A stretch of 6,467 nucleotides of DNA from an uncultured Ruminococcus sp. (GCA_902773395.1 CACYEJ010000277.1:1-6467), one strand, 5' to 3'; shown: positions 1 through 6,285, counted from the first letter of the stretch. The notes: generated from the letters alone by a model not told the origin. Made by a program: numbers and translations.

Positions 1-60
1 ACTTTTTCAAAAGTTTGCGGGTCGAGGGCAGAGCCCCGTCGCTGACGAAACAAATCAGCG
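1..60. repeat. Dispersed intergenic repeat-like block with small hairpins
   Basis: This stretch is clearly richer in G and C than the A-rich DNA that follows. It contains GGGC-AGA-GCCC at 26-36 and a 6-bp stem CGCTGA/TCAGCG with a 9-base loop at 40-60. Read on the plus strand in one frame it gives FSKVCGSRAEPR, close to the 'GSRG.AP' tails that spurious proteins in gut Clostridia carry when genes read into a common intergenic repeat. That resemblance is from memory, not a search. No gene of the window covers it. It may be the edge of a longer repeat, or the 3' region of a gene to the left of the window. Confidence 0.4.
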
Positions 61-153
61 TAGAAAAATAAACTACCCTCAGCGAAACTAAAAAGACTTT
101 CTAAAAAATAATAAATAAATCAAAGCAATCTACAAAAATAAAATCTTGCGTTT

Positions 154-186
154 CAAACAAAAACAGGCAAGAGCTTGCGAATTGCC
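154..186 (-). terminator. Intrinsic terminator of the FHA operon
   Basis: On the minus strand, about 36 bases after the stop codon of the FHA gene, GGCAA and TTGCC (186-182 and 170-166) can pair around an 11-base loop. The loop and right arm also contain an alternative tight stem GCAAG/CTTGC (178-167). The stem is followed directly by TGTTTTTGTTTG, a U-rich tail. The stem is short, so strength is uncertain. A second 7-bp hairpin, AGTATAA/TTATACT, lies at 225-242 over the last codons of the gene. Confidence 0.5.
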
Positions 187-221
187 GGTCTGAGAAAGAT
201 AAGTGCTAAATCTTAACGCTT

Positions 222-1124
222 TCAAGTATAATCACTTATACTGACTATAACAACAAGCGAATCTGAGGAGTGACCGAATTTTATCTTATCGCCCTCTTTT
301 AATTTCTCGACACCCTGATAGCCAATATCTCTGTTATTGAGAAAAGTACCGTTTGCGGATTTATTATCAGCAACATACCATATTTTATTGTGAAAAATAA
401 GCGAGCAATGAGCCTTACCAACACGCTTATCGCTTTTAAGATAATCCCCCAACAAGGCTTCTCTGCCAAGCACAACGGGAGTTTTCGCATCTGTGGCATT
501 CACAACGCATTTATAGTTATTATTATTTACAGCCGTAAGCGTAATTTTCGAAACCTTCGGTTCTGATACAGGCGGTGTAACGCGGACTCCTGCAACCTCA
601 TCGAGCACTGGCTTAGGTTCTGATATAGGCGGTGTAATAACGTCAACAGGCTTGGAAGTCGTTTGAAGCTTCACATCATTTTGTACATTTGAAGGGCTTG
701 TTTTTTCCGATTTTTTCACAGAGGATTTTTTCCTTCCGGGTCTTACCAGCGATACAGCCGCAGATTTCTTTTTAGGCTGATAATCCTTTTCAACAGGCTT
801 TTCAATTGGTTTATCCAACAAATCGTTATTAATAATACTCGCCGGAGCCACAGAAGCGATCATTGTTTTGGAACATTTATAGCACCTTAAAAAAGGTTTT
901 GATTTTGAGGTTGTATAATTCAGCTCGCCGCATGTAGAGCAACGCTGAACATAATACGAAAGCGAGTCGTTAATCTCTCCAAGCTTATCTTTAAAAGTAT
1001 CTTTATCTGTATCAATAAATAGTTGTTTTACCTTTGATAAATCATATCCGCACATACATATCTCAACAGTAATATCACTGTACAGCTTACAATTTGGGCA
1101 TCTCCTACAGACTGCCATTGCCAT
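222..1124 (-). CDS. Zinc-ribbon and FHA-domain protein
   Basis: Predicted soluble phosphothreonine-binding adaptor of 300 residues. Two putative zinc ribbons come first: C9-P-N-C12 with C23-M-C25-G, then C62-S-T-C65-G with C81-Y-K-C84. Residues about 87-195 are a low-complexity Lys/Pro/Ser linker containing the repeated phrase TPP(I/V)SEPK. Residues about 195-300 are an FHA domain, seen in G220-R221, H239, D253 and S256-A-N-G-T260...N263. FHA domains bind phosphothreonine peptides. The usual Ser of the SxxH motif is Gly236 here, so binding may be altered. The start at 1124 is chosen because GAGGTG lies 7-8 bases upstream; Met3 is an alternative. It is the last gene of a three-gene operon, 39 bases after the preceding gene. 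No signal peptide or membrane segment is seen. The FHA call is secure; the partner and pathway are unknown. Confidence 0.88.
   Translation of the reverse strand: MAMAVCRRCPNCKLYSDITVEICMCGYDLSKVKQLFIDTDKDTFKDKLGEINDSLSYYVQRCSTCGELNYTTSKSKPFLRCYKCSKTMIASVAPASIINNDLLDKPIEKPVEKDYQPKKKSAAVSLVRPGRKKSSVKKSEKTSPSNVQNDVKLQTTSKPVDVITPPISEPKPVLDEVAGVRVTPPVSEPKVSKITLTAVNNNNYKCVVNATDAKTPVVLGREALLGDYLKSDKRVGKAHCSLIFHNKIWYVADNKSANGTFLNNRDIGYQGVEKLKEGDKIKFGHSSDSLVVIVSISDYT
559..637 (-). repeat. 22-base direct repeat in the FHA-protein linker
   Basis: Two copies of a 22-base unit (559-580 and 616-637) differ at one base and lie 57 bases, or 19 codons, apart. They encode the repeated phrase TPP(I/V)SEPK in the linker of the FHA protein. 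The repeat keeps frame, so gain or loss of a unit would lengthen or shorten the linker without breaking the gene. Confidence 0.75.
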
Positions 1125-1163
1125 TTTGAGTCACCTCGCCTGATTTTAGTATAATTTTAATTG

Positions 1164-2177
1164 TCAGCAAAAGAATGAATATACACTTCCAGTTGTACTG
1201 TTTAAGTGATATCGAGATGAAATCTCATTCATACGATTTACTGTTTTTTGTATAGCAATTGCGTTATCTATAAAATAAGAATTATTATAATCATTATACA
1301 ATTTAATATATCGTACAGCATTATTTTTAAATTCATCTGCACTCTCAGAGAATATTTTCTGCAAATTCTCTTTTTTCAAAACACGCTCTGTTTCCTCATC
1401 ACCAAAAAGCATTATAAGACGCATTGCAAGTCCAACGTAAAGAGGATCATTAGTTTTTGCTCCGTGTTCAAGCATTTCAGATAATGTCATAGAAGCAGTA
1501 TTATTTATAAAATCAATATAATAACATGAGTAAGCAGCAGGTTTCTTTTTATTTTTGCCAAATACCGCCACTTTCTTAGCAATATACAATGATGAATATA
1601 AAGGCAGCTTTGAGCCGTTATACATAATTTCAGGCAGCTCAGCAAACAAATTATGTATAACTGTATTTTCAGAAGAAGCGTATATTTTTTCCAAAAGCTC
1701 TATTGCAGCCGATGAGCAATAAACATCAGCAGGAAAAAGATTTCGGCGATTAGAAAGAATAAGCTCCGTCATAATTGGCAAATTCATGCTAACAAAGCCT
1801 GAGTCATCAAAACGAATCAGAACATCTAAAGCCGCTAATCCCTCTGCATACGACTTTGGGCAACGCTTCGATAACTCTGCTATCAGCGTCATATATGATA
1901 CAATATACACCATAAAATAATTCTGCATTATCAAGGGGGTAAATTTACTTTTTAATCGTAAGTTAATCAAAAAAACAGATAGGTTCACTCGTATTGTGAA
2001 TTTATCCTCGGCAGTTTGTTTTATTGTCCCCACAGACGATGTCGGAAGCCAAGCAAATAATACATCAACTTTTACATGATATTGTTTTGCAAATTCAGCA
2101 GTCTGCGAGCGTATTTTTTGTTTTATCTGCTCCGATGACAATTTATGTTGAAGGACGCTGATGTTCTCCATAATCAT
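1164..2177 (-). CDS. Hypothetical soluble helical protein, middle gene of the operon
   Basis: I do not recognise a family. The 337-residue product has no signal peptide and no convincing membrane segment, although residues about 72-103 contain a hydrophobic helical stretch (SVFLINLRLK, then a Met/Tyr/Val-rich run). The middle and C-terminal parts look mainly alpha-helical, with leucine-spaced helices (LSEMLEHGAK, YVGLAMRLIMLFGDEETERVLKK) reminiscent of helical-repeat or scaffold proteins. No catalytic motif is visible. The start ATG at 2177 overlaps the end of the membrane-protein gene by 35 bases; a second ATG at 2171 is also possible. The upstream G-run (GGGGGATA) is a poor ribosome site, so translation is probably coupled to the upstream gene. 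It lies between a membrane protein and an FHA protein, which suggests a shared complex or pathway. Confidence 0.72.
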   Translation of the reverse strand: MIMENISVLQHKLSSEQIKQKIRSQTAEFAKQYHVKVDVLFAWLPTSSVGTIKQTAEDKFTIRVNLSVFLINLRLKSKFTPLIMQNYFMVYIVSYMTLIAELSKRCPKSYAEGLAALDVLIRFDDSGFVSMNLPIMTELILSNRRNLFPADVYCSSAAIELLEKIYASSENTVIHNLFAELPEIMYNGSKLPLYSSLYIAKKVAVFGKNKKKPAAYSCYYIDFINNTASMTLSEMLEHGAKTNDPLYVGLAMRLIMLFGDEETERVLKKENLQKIFSESADEFKNNAVRYIKLYNDYNNSYFIDNAIAIQKTVNRMNEISSRYHLNSTTGSVYSFFC

Positions 2178-3048
2178 TATCCCCCAGAGAATATTTCAAC
2201 GCAGCAATCAAGGCTTCAAGCGTTATTATAAAATTATCGGGTGTTACATAAGGAAACAGGCTTCTGAAAGCTTTATCCTGTTCATTATTATCAGTTACAA
2301 TCACACATTTCTCGTTCAGCACGGTCTTTCTCTTTCTGAAAAAATACTGTAAAGCTTTGACTCTCCGCTCCGCTTTCGTATATACTTTGCTGCTTAAATT
2401 GGCGTATTCAAGCATATCAGAGAAGGTTTTCTCCCCCTCTTCCCGTTTGAATTTGGTAGTCATATACTTTTTATTTTTCTCACTATGAAAATATTTTGAC
2501 ATACGATTAATGCAAACGTAATCCTCTCTTGTCAATTGAATTTCTGCGGAATGATTTACAGAATTTTGCAGTTTCAAAAGAACTTGCATATCATGTCTGC
2601 GTTCATCTATAGAATAATCGGGTGATACTCCGCTGCTAAACTCTGCCATAAGCTTTGACACACGCCGCTCTCTCTGCTTTAATAGATGATTCAGCAGATT
2701 ATTCATATGCAGCACATTCCAACGTTGAAGCATAATGCAGTATACATTTAAAATGAAAAGGAAAATAACAGCATAGTCAACAAAGAGATTTTCCGAATGA
2801 AGAAGCTGTGCCATGAGCTTGTACAGAATAATAAAACAAATACTCATTATATGTAAAAAAGCATTATACGACAAAAAGGAAAAGAACCTTATTATAGAGC
2901 TACAGCCGCCGCCACCGAGATGATAATTTACATTTTTGCCTTTACTTCTGATATGACGGATTTTTTCAAACTGCAATACGGCTTTTCTAAAAATCGGCAC
3001 ACCAAAAATATTATAAACACGAAGTTCTAAATTATTATACTTCTTCAT
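2143..3048 (-). CDS. Hypothetical membrane protein with two transmembrane helices
   Basis: This is the first gene of the minus-strand operon and encodes 301 residues from the ATG at 3048. A TTG at 3075 would add nine residues, but that start has no ribosome site. The ATG has AAGG about 12 bases upstream and gives a natural MKKYNN start. The N-terminal 45 residues are basic and contain the phrases YNIFGVPIFRK and EKIRHIRSKGKN, then a GGGG turn. Two hydrophobic helices follow at about 52-79 and 88-108. The rest is a charged, probably cytoplasmic domain with a Lys/Arg-rich coil-like region (NHLLKQRERRVSKL) and a C-terminal stretch starting VIVTDNNEQ. I recognise no family. With the downstream helical protein and FHA protein it could form a membrane-anchored signalling assembly, but the sequence does not prove this. 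Confidence 0.72.
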   Translation of the reverse strand: MKKYNNLELRVYNIFGVPIFRKAVLQFEKIRHIRSKGKNVNYHLGGGGCSSIIRFFSFLSYNAFLHIMSICFIILYKLMAQLLHSENLFVDYAVIFLFILNVYCIMLQRWNVLHMNNLLNHLLKQRERRVSKLMAEFSSGVSPDYSIDERRHDMQVLLKLQNSVNHSAEIQLTREDYVCINRMSKYFHSEKNKKYMTTKFKREEGEKTFSDMLEYANLSSKVYTKAERRVKALQYFFRKRKTVLNEKCVIVTDNNEQDKAFRSLFPYVTPDNFIITLEALIAALKYSLGDNDYGEHQRPST

Positions 3049-3091
3049 ATAAACGAATAACCTTATTAATAACAAATCATAATTATTATAC

Positions 3092-3121
3092 AGAACAACC
3101 CAATTATAATACTATTGTTCT
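3092..3121. promoter_or_regulatory. Inverted repeat at the start of the minus-strand transcript
   Basis: AGAACAA (3092-3098) and TTGTTCT (3115-3121) form perfect 7-bp arms separated by 16 bases and overlap the predicted start of the minus-strand transcript. This geometry suits a repressor operator or a leader hairpin. No regulator gene is visible in the window, so the function is only suggested. Confidence 0.35.
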
Positions 3122-3126
3122 TGATA

Positions 3127-3155
3127 ATTATACACTTTTACATAAGATTTGTCAA
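3127..3155 (-). promoter_or_regulatory. Consensus sigma-A promoter for the membrane/FHA operon
   Basis: The minus strand carries an exact TTGACA (3155-3150), a 17-base spacer and an exact TATAAT (3132-3127). Transcription should begin near 3120, leaving a leader of about 70 bases before the ATG at 3048. A perfect 12/12 match with ideal spacing implies strong expression unless it is repressed. Confidence 0.85.
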
Positions 3156-3188
3156 CATATTATGGAGATACAGCTATAATTCTGTCAA

Positions 3189-3208
3189 AACTGTAAATTT
3201 TACAAGTT
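3189..3208. promoter_or_regulatory. Palindrome between the divergent promoters
   Basis: The core TGTAAA-T-TTTACA (3192-3204) has perfect 6-bp arms around one base. With a one-base bulge the pairing extends outward to AACT...AGTT. It lies about 34 bases upstream of the minus-strand -35 box and about 107 bases upstream of the plus-strand one. It is a plausible binding site for a dimeric regulator of one or both operons. A-rich palindromes of this size can occur by chance. Confidence 0.35.
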
Positions 3209-3314
3209 ATACTGAATTATTCATTTTGCGATATACGGATTCGATAGATTACTTTTTTAATCTAACCAATTATAAAAAATCAGATATTGTTCACCTAATT
3301 TCCCCACAATTCCA

Positions 3315-3343
3315 TTGACTTTTTGTAAACAAAGTAGTATAAT
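3315..3343 (+). promoter_or_regulatory. Near-consensus sigma-A promoter for the lipoprotein/lipase operon
   Basis: TTGACT (3315-3320), a 17-base spacer and TATAAT (3338-3343) match the consensus at 11 of 12 positions. Transcription should begin near 3350, about 49 bases before the lipoprotein start. The spacer itself contains TTTGT-AA-ACAAA (3322-3333), a 5-bp inverted repeat where a bound regulator would block RNA polymerase. A 6-bp hairpin, AGATTA/TAATCT, lies further upstream at 3246-3263. Confidence 0.82.
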
Positions 3344-3398
3344 AAAGTGAATTTATTTTGAAACATTCATCTATAATCGGAGGAATATTTTTGCAAAT

Positions 3399-4124
3399 AT
3401 GAAAAATGGAAAGATACTCAAAAGAATAGGTATACTTTTTTTAGGCTATATTATTATGATGACAGGAGTGAGTGGTTGTATGCAGAAAAATAAGTTGTCT
3501 ATTAATGCTTGCCTTTCCTATATGAAGGACAAGTACGGCACAGAATTTACACTTGTTGAGGGTGAAGAAGTTTCTCAGTTGACTGCATCAATGTTGGAAA
3601 TATATGTGAAGAGTGCCGATTATCCTGAAGAAAAGGTTCTAGTGGTTGAAGAACGTTTGGATAATGGTAACAGCATACTTTTTCATGATAATTACGTTGC
3701 TGTGAGATATCGTCAAGAAGCAAAAAATCTTGCTGAAAAAATGGCGGAAGATGTATTTGGTGAATGCAGAGTACTGTATAAAGTTGATGATACGCTTGTT
3801 CAGCCTGATGAATTCGACAATACCACAACTTTTGAAGAATTCATCTCAGACAGAGCATCAAACATTTATTTTGATGTTTTAGTCCCACCGGAGCATTCCG
3901 ACAATGATAAAGAATCAGAATTGAAAAAACTTGAGCAATTATGTATTGAAAATCGTTTTGTATGTATTTGTGATGTTTGGTACTCTACTGATGAAGAAGT
4001 TTATCGGAACAGTAATTCAAATGTTGAACTTATGAAGGCTCGTCTTGACCATAGGTGGTATACAGAAAACGGTCAATTTATAATGGATAATGATTTTACA
4101 GTTTATCATGAAATGTGGAGGTAA
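3399..4124 (+). CDS. Lipoprotein, candidate immunity protein for the lipase
   Basis: A 241-residue lipoprotein: a basic N terminus (KNGKILKR), a hydrophobic core, then the lipobox V24-S25-G26-C27. Lipidation of Cys27 would anchor a mature domain of about 214 residues on the outer face of the membrane. That domain is acidic (for example KKYG-like MKDKYGTEFTLVEGEEV, then several D/E clusters) and matches no family I can name. GGAGG at 3379-3383 lies 15 bases before the ATG, a rather long gap, but no closer in-frame start exists. It follows a strong promoter. It ends 6 bases before the lipase-domain gene, whose ribosome site lies in its last codons, so the two are made together. By analogy with the S. 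aureus TilA lipoprotein, which protects against TslA, it may block the lipase. That role is inferred from context only. Confidence 0.85.
   Translation: MKNGKILKRIGILFLGYIIMMTGVSGCMQKNKLSINACLSYMKDKYGTEFTLVEGEEVSQLTASMLEIYVKSADYPEEKVLVVEERLDNGNSILFHDNYVAVRYRQEAKNLAEKMAEDVFGECRVLYKVDDTLVQPDEFDNTTTFEEFISDRASNIYFDVLVPPEHSDNDKESELKKLEQLCIENRFVCICDVWYSTDEEVYRNSNSNVELMKARLDHRWYTENGQFIMDNDFTVYHEMWR
4117..4121 (+). promoter_or_regulatory. Ribosome site overlapping the end of the lipoprotein gene
   Basis: GGAGG falls in the final Trp-Arg codons of the lipoprotein gene, 9 bases before the ATG at 4131. Ribosomes finishing the lipoprotein pass over this site, which would couple synthesis of the two proteins. 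Making the lipoprotein first suits a protector-and-toxin pair. Confidence 0.75.
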
Positions 4125-4130
4125 TAGGTT

Positions 4131-5984
4131 ATGGCAGACGCTAACCTGCTTAGTAATTTAAATGAAGATCAGTCAGTTACTACTTCGATGATTTTGGATA
4201 CTTTGATGTATACTGATGGACTGTCAAGTACTTATGAACAAATGACCGTCAAGGAAATTATTTTCACTATGCAATATCGTGATTTAAAGGGAGAAGATGC
4301 AAAAGCGGCACTTAAAAATATCCGAGATTATTACACGGCAAATGAAAATGCAGATGTATGGAATTATAAAATGCATTCATGCAGTACTGAGTACGGTGGT
4401 CAGGAATATAAGGGAGCTTGTGGTGCTACTTTTTACAAAGGAGGAGATAGACCTGAGGGGTGTAATAGCTATGGAGAAATAAATCCATCAGATGTTTATG
4501 TTGCTTTTCGCGGTACCGGTGAGGGTCGTTGGTACGATAACGGTGATGCCTTTGCAAAAGAGAGTTCTGACTGTCAAGATGCTGCTGTGAGTTATTTTGA
4601 TCAAGTTGTAAAGGATATGCGTATAGATAGTTCTTGTAATGTTCTTTCAACAGGGCATTCCAAGGGTGGTAATGAAGCACAGTTTATTGCTATCGGTTCA
4701 AAGAACGGCTATTTAATAGATAAAGTTATATCTATTGACGGACAGGGAATGTCACCGGAGGCAATAGATTATTATGAAAAGCTATTAGGTAAAGAAGCTT
4801 TCGAAGCACAATGTCAAAAAATGTATTCCATTTGCGGCGATAATGACTATGTAAATGTTCTCGGAAAAAAGATTATTCCTGAGGACCACACTGTTTATAT
4901 TGAAACAAAAAATGACGGTTTTGCAAATGCACATGCTTTGCTTGATAAGAAAAATGGCGGAAATCTGTTTGATTATAAAAACGGAAATTTTTTTCCTACT
5001 ACAGATAAACAGAAAGAGATCGCCTTATTTGCAGCGGCTATGAGCGCATCAATTATGCCAAGGTCTAAGGAAGAGCGTGCTAGCATTTGTCATACTGTTA
5101 TGTCCCTTATGGAATGTTTACTGCCTGCCGATGAGGATGTTCAAGAGTATAAGACTGGTATGATAAATAACGAAACATTTAAGTTTAAAGAAGTTTTAGG
5201 TTTTCTCCGTGCACTTCCTTCTATATTGGCAGATTCAAAAACAGAAGGAAAAGCACTAATAAAATCCGCAATGGAAAATTTCTTAGGAAAACTCAAAAAT
5301 GTAAATCCAGGAGAGCTATTGGGAAATTTTGCAGTTTCAGCTGTTACGGCTATTAGAGAAAAAGGAATTCCCGCAGCAATGAATTTTTTGGACAGTGCTG
5401 GTGAATGGATTTCTGAGAAGGCACAACAAGGTGCTGATGCAGTTAAACAATTTGGTAGAGATGCTCTCAATGCAGGAAAAGAATTCTGTCGCGGCGTTAA
5501 AGATACATTTAACAAGGCACGTGATTTCATTACAGGAAAGAGCGGCAATAATCATCATTCTCATGGCGGTGGTTTGGCAGACTCTCCTAGAGGTGGTCAT
5601 GGCGGCGGAGGTGGTTCTCCAAGCTTTTTTGGAAATAATGGTTCTCTGCTCAATCTCTTTGCAAATCAGAATTCAGACGATTTGATAATTGACGAGGACG
5701 CTATCAATAAGGCTGTTGAAGCTTTTGCTGATTTAAGCAAGCAGCTTCAGGATCTTCGACACGACATTGAAGAAATGCTCGCTACGCTCAAAATAGGTTT
5801 TGATACACCTGCCGGACGTAAATTTATTAAGTCTTGCGAAAACAATTTAATTACGCCTTTGGAACGGCAGCGGCTTGTTATTGAACATATTTCTCAAAAT
5901 CTACAAGATGTAAAAACCAATTATTATTCTGTTTTTGATGGATATAGAGATTTGATAAACAAAATTAATTCGTATCAATCATAA
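4131..5984 (+). CDS. Lipase-domain protein with C-terminal WXG/LXG-like hairpin, putative T7SS toxin
   Basis: A 617-residue leaderless protein. Residues about 20-290 form an alpha/beta-hydrolase of the lipase class 3 / Mbeg1-like (DUF2974) type: FRGTG at 126-130, nucleophile elbow G175-H-S177-K-G-G, and I202-DGQG206. The acid is probably Asp239 (GDNDYVN) and the histidine His268 (NAHAL) or His253 (EDHTVY). Residues about 395-468 are an Ala-rich amphipathic segment. Residues 471-502 form a Gly/His-rich linker. Residues about 521-617 are two long helices joined at G556-F-D-T-P-A-G562, like the WXG100 helix-turn-helix but without the Trp. An N-terminal lipase with a C-terminal LXG-like part is the layout of the S. 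aureus T7SS toxin TslA. I infer an exported phospholipase or esterase acting on lipids of rival cells. A housekeeping cytoplasmic lipase-fold protein is the main alternative. Confidence 0.85.
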   Translation: MADANLLSNLNEDQSVTTSMILDTLMYTDGLSSTYEQMTVKEIIFTMQYRDLKGEDAKAALKNIRDYYTANENADVWNYKMHSCSTEYGGQEYKGACGATFYKGGDRPEGCNSYGEINPSDVYVAFRGTGEGRWYDNGDAFAKESSDCQDAAVSYFDQVVKDMRIDSSCNVLSTGHSKGGNEAQFIAIGSKNGYLIDKVISIDGQGMSPEAIDYYEKLLGKEAFEAQCQKMYSICGDNDYVNVLGKKIIPEDHTVYIETKNDGFANAHALLDKKNGGNLFDYKNGNFFPTTDKQKEIALFAAAMSASIMPRSKEERASICHTVMSLMECLLPADEDVQEYKTGMINNETFKFKEVLGFLRALPSILADSKTEGKALIKSAMENFLGKLKNVNPGELLGNFAVSAVTAIREKGIPAAMNFLDSAGEWISEKAQQGADAVKQFGRDALNAGKEFCRGVKDTFNKARDFITGKSGNNHHSHGGGLADSPRGGHGGGGGSPSFFGNNGSLLNLFANQNSDDLIIDEDAINKAVEAFADLSKQLQDLRHDIEEMLATLKIGFDTPAGRKFIKSCENNLITPLERQRLVIEHISQNLQDVKTNYYSVFDGYRDLINKINSYQS

Positions 5985-6005
5985 TTTTTTCATACATAAT
6001 AGAGT

Positions 6006-6039
6006 AGTCGGCTGCCCAAAAATTTCGCAGCCGACTTTT
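6006..6039 (+). terminator. Intrinsic terminator of the lipoprotein/lipase operon
   Basis: AGTCGGCTGC (6006-6015) pairs perfectly over 10 bp with GCAGCCGACT (6027-6036) around an 11-base loop, followed by a T-run. It starts 21 bases after the stop codon. The long GC-rich stem makes it convincing. On the minus strand no comparable T-run follows, so it should act mainly on plus-strand transcripts. Confidence 0.9.
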
Positions 6040-6130
6040 CACTTCGAGGGTGTAAAATAAAATGTGTATGTTTAGAAAAGAATCGCTATTTTTAGGTGCT
6101 TTATAAATATATTTTAGTTATTTGTACAAT

Positions 6131-6214
6131 TTAGCGAGTAATTGTAACACCACAAACCACCAGTAGGATAGCCGCCGCCTTTGATAGGACTTGAAAAAGG
6201 CTATTCAGGTTCAT
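6131..6214 (-). CDS. Possible 27-residue hydrophobic peptide
   Basis: The ATG at 6214 opens a 27-codon frame ending at 6131. The peptide begins MNLNSLFQVLSKAAA, continues with a short hydrophobic run (ILLVVCGV) and ends ITR. That profile of amphipathic start, short membrane-spanning core and a few charges is shared by type I toxin peptides and small signalling peptides, but I recognise no family. AGGAAAG lies about 5 bases upstream. Its start abuts the stop codon of another micro-ORF (TAAATG), implying coupled translation. A 7-bp hairpin TACAATT/AATTGTA (6125-6146) covers the stop codon. A frame this short can arise by chance. Confidence 0.3.
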   Translation of the reverse strand: MNLNSLFQVLSKAAAILLVVCGVTITR

Positions 6215-6259
6215 TTATACTTTCCTATGTCCGGGCGTACCGATTTTTTTGAGCCGCAT
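6215..6259 (-). CDS. Possible 14-residue basic leader peptide
   Basis: The ATG at 6259 encodes MRLKKIGTPGHRKV and stops exactly where the 27-residue frame begins. AAAGGAG (6269-6263) lies only 3 bases upstream, a tight but good ribosome site. The peptide is strongly basic. It could be a leader controlling the next micro-ORF, or the whole block may be an RNA element and not coding. Length alone gives little support. Confidence 0.25.
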   Translation of the reverse strand: MRLKKIGTPGHRKV

Positions 6260-6276
6260 TCGCTCCTTTCTACGTA

Positions 6277-6285
6277 ACTATAGCA
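6277..6285 (-). promoter_or_regulatory. Extended -10 promoter candidate for the micro-ORFs
   Basis: The minus strand reads TGC-TATAGT, an extended -10 with one mismatch in the hexamer. The -35 region at 17 bases (TTTAAG) is poor, which extended -10 promoters tolerate. Transcription would begin near 6270, directly ahead of the AAAGGAG ribosome site, giving an unusually short leader. Confidence 0.35.

Noticed and set aside
1248..1484. Plus-strand frame of 78 codons inside the helical-protein gene
   Set aside because: It lies wholly antisense to a well-formed gene, is dominated by Ile, Phe and Ser from AT-rich DNA, and has no ribosome site.
3046..3075. TTG start nine codons upstream for the membrane protein
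   Set aside because: There is no ribosome site ahead of the TTG, whereas the ATG at 3048 gives a typical MKK start with AAGG upstream, though at a long distance. The TTG cannot be fully excluded.
3115..3318. Plus-strand frame of 67 codons in the divergent control region
   Set aside because: Its composition is that of random AT-rich DNA, it has no ribosome site, and it covers both promoters and the palindromes.
5141..5548. Minus-strand frame of 135 codons inside the lipase gene
   Set aside because: It is antisense to the Ala-rich helical region, whose codon pattern naturally leaves the opposite strand open. No promoter or ribosome site was seen.
5395..5685. Plus-strand frame of 96 codons overlapping the lipase gene
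   Set aside because: It is an out-of-frame shadow over the linker region, Met/Val-rich, with no independent start signals.
6062..6106. Plus-strand 14-codon frame just after the operon terminator
   Set aside because: Although GAGGGTG lies upstream, it has no promoter, follows a strong terminator, and is too short to support.
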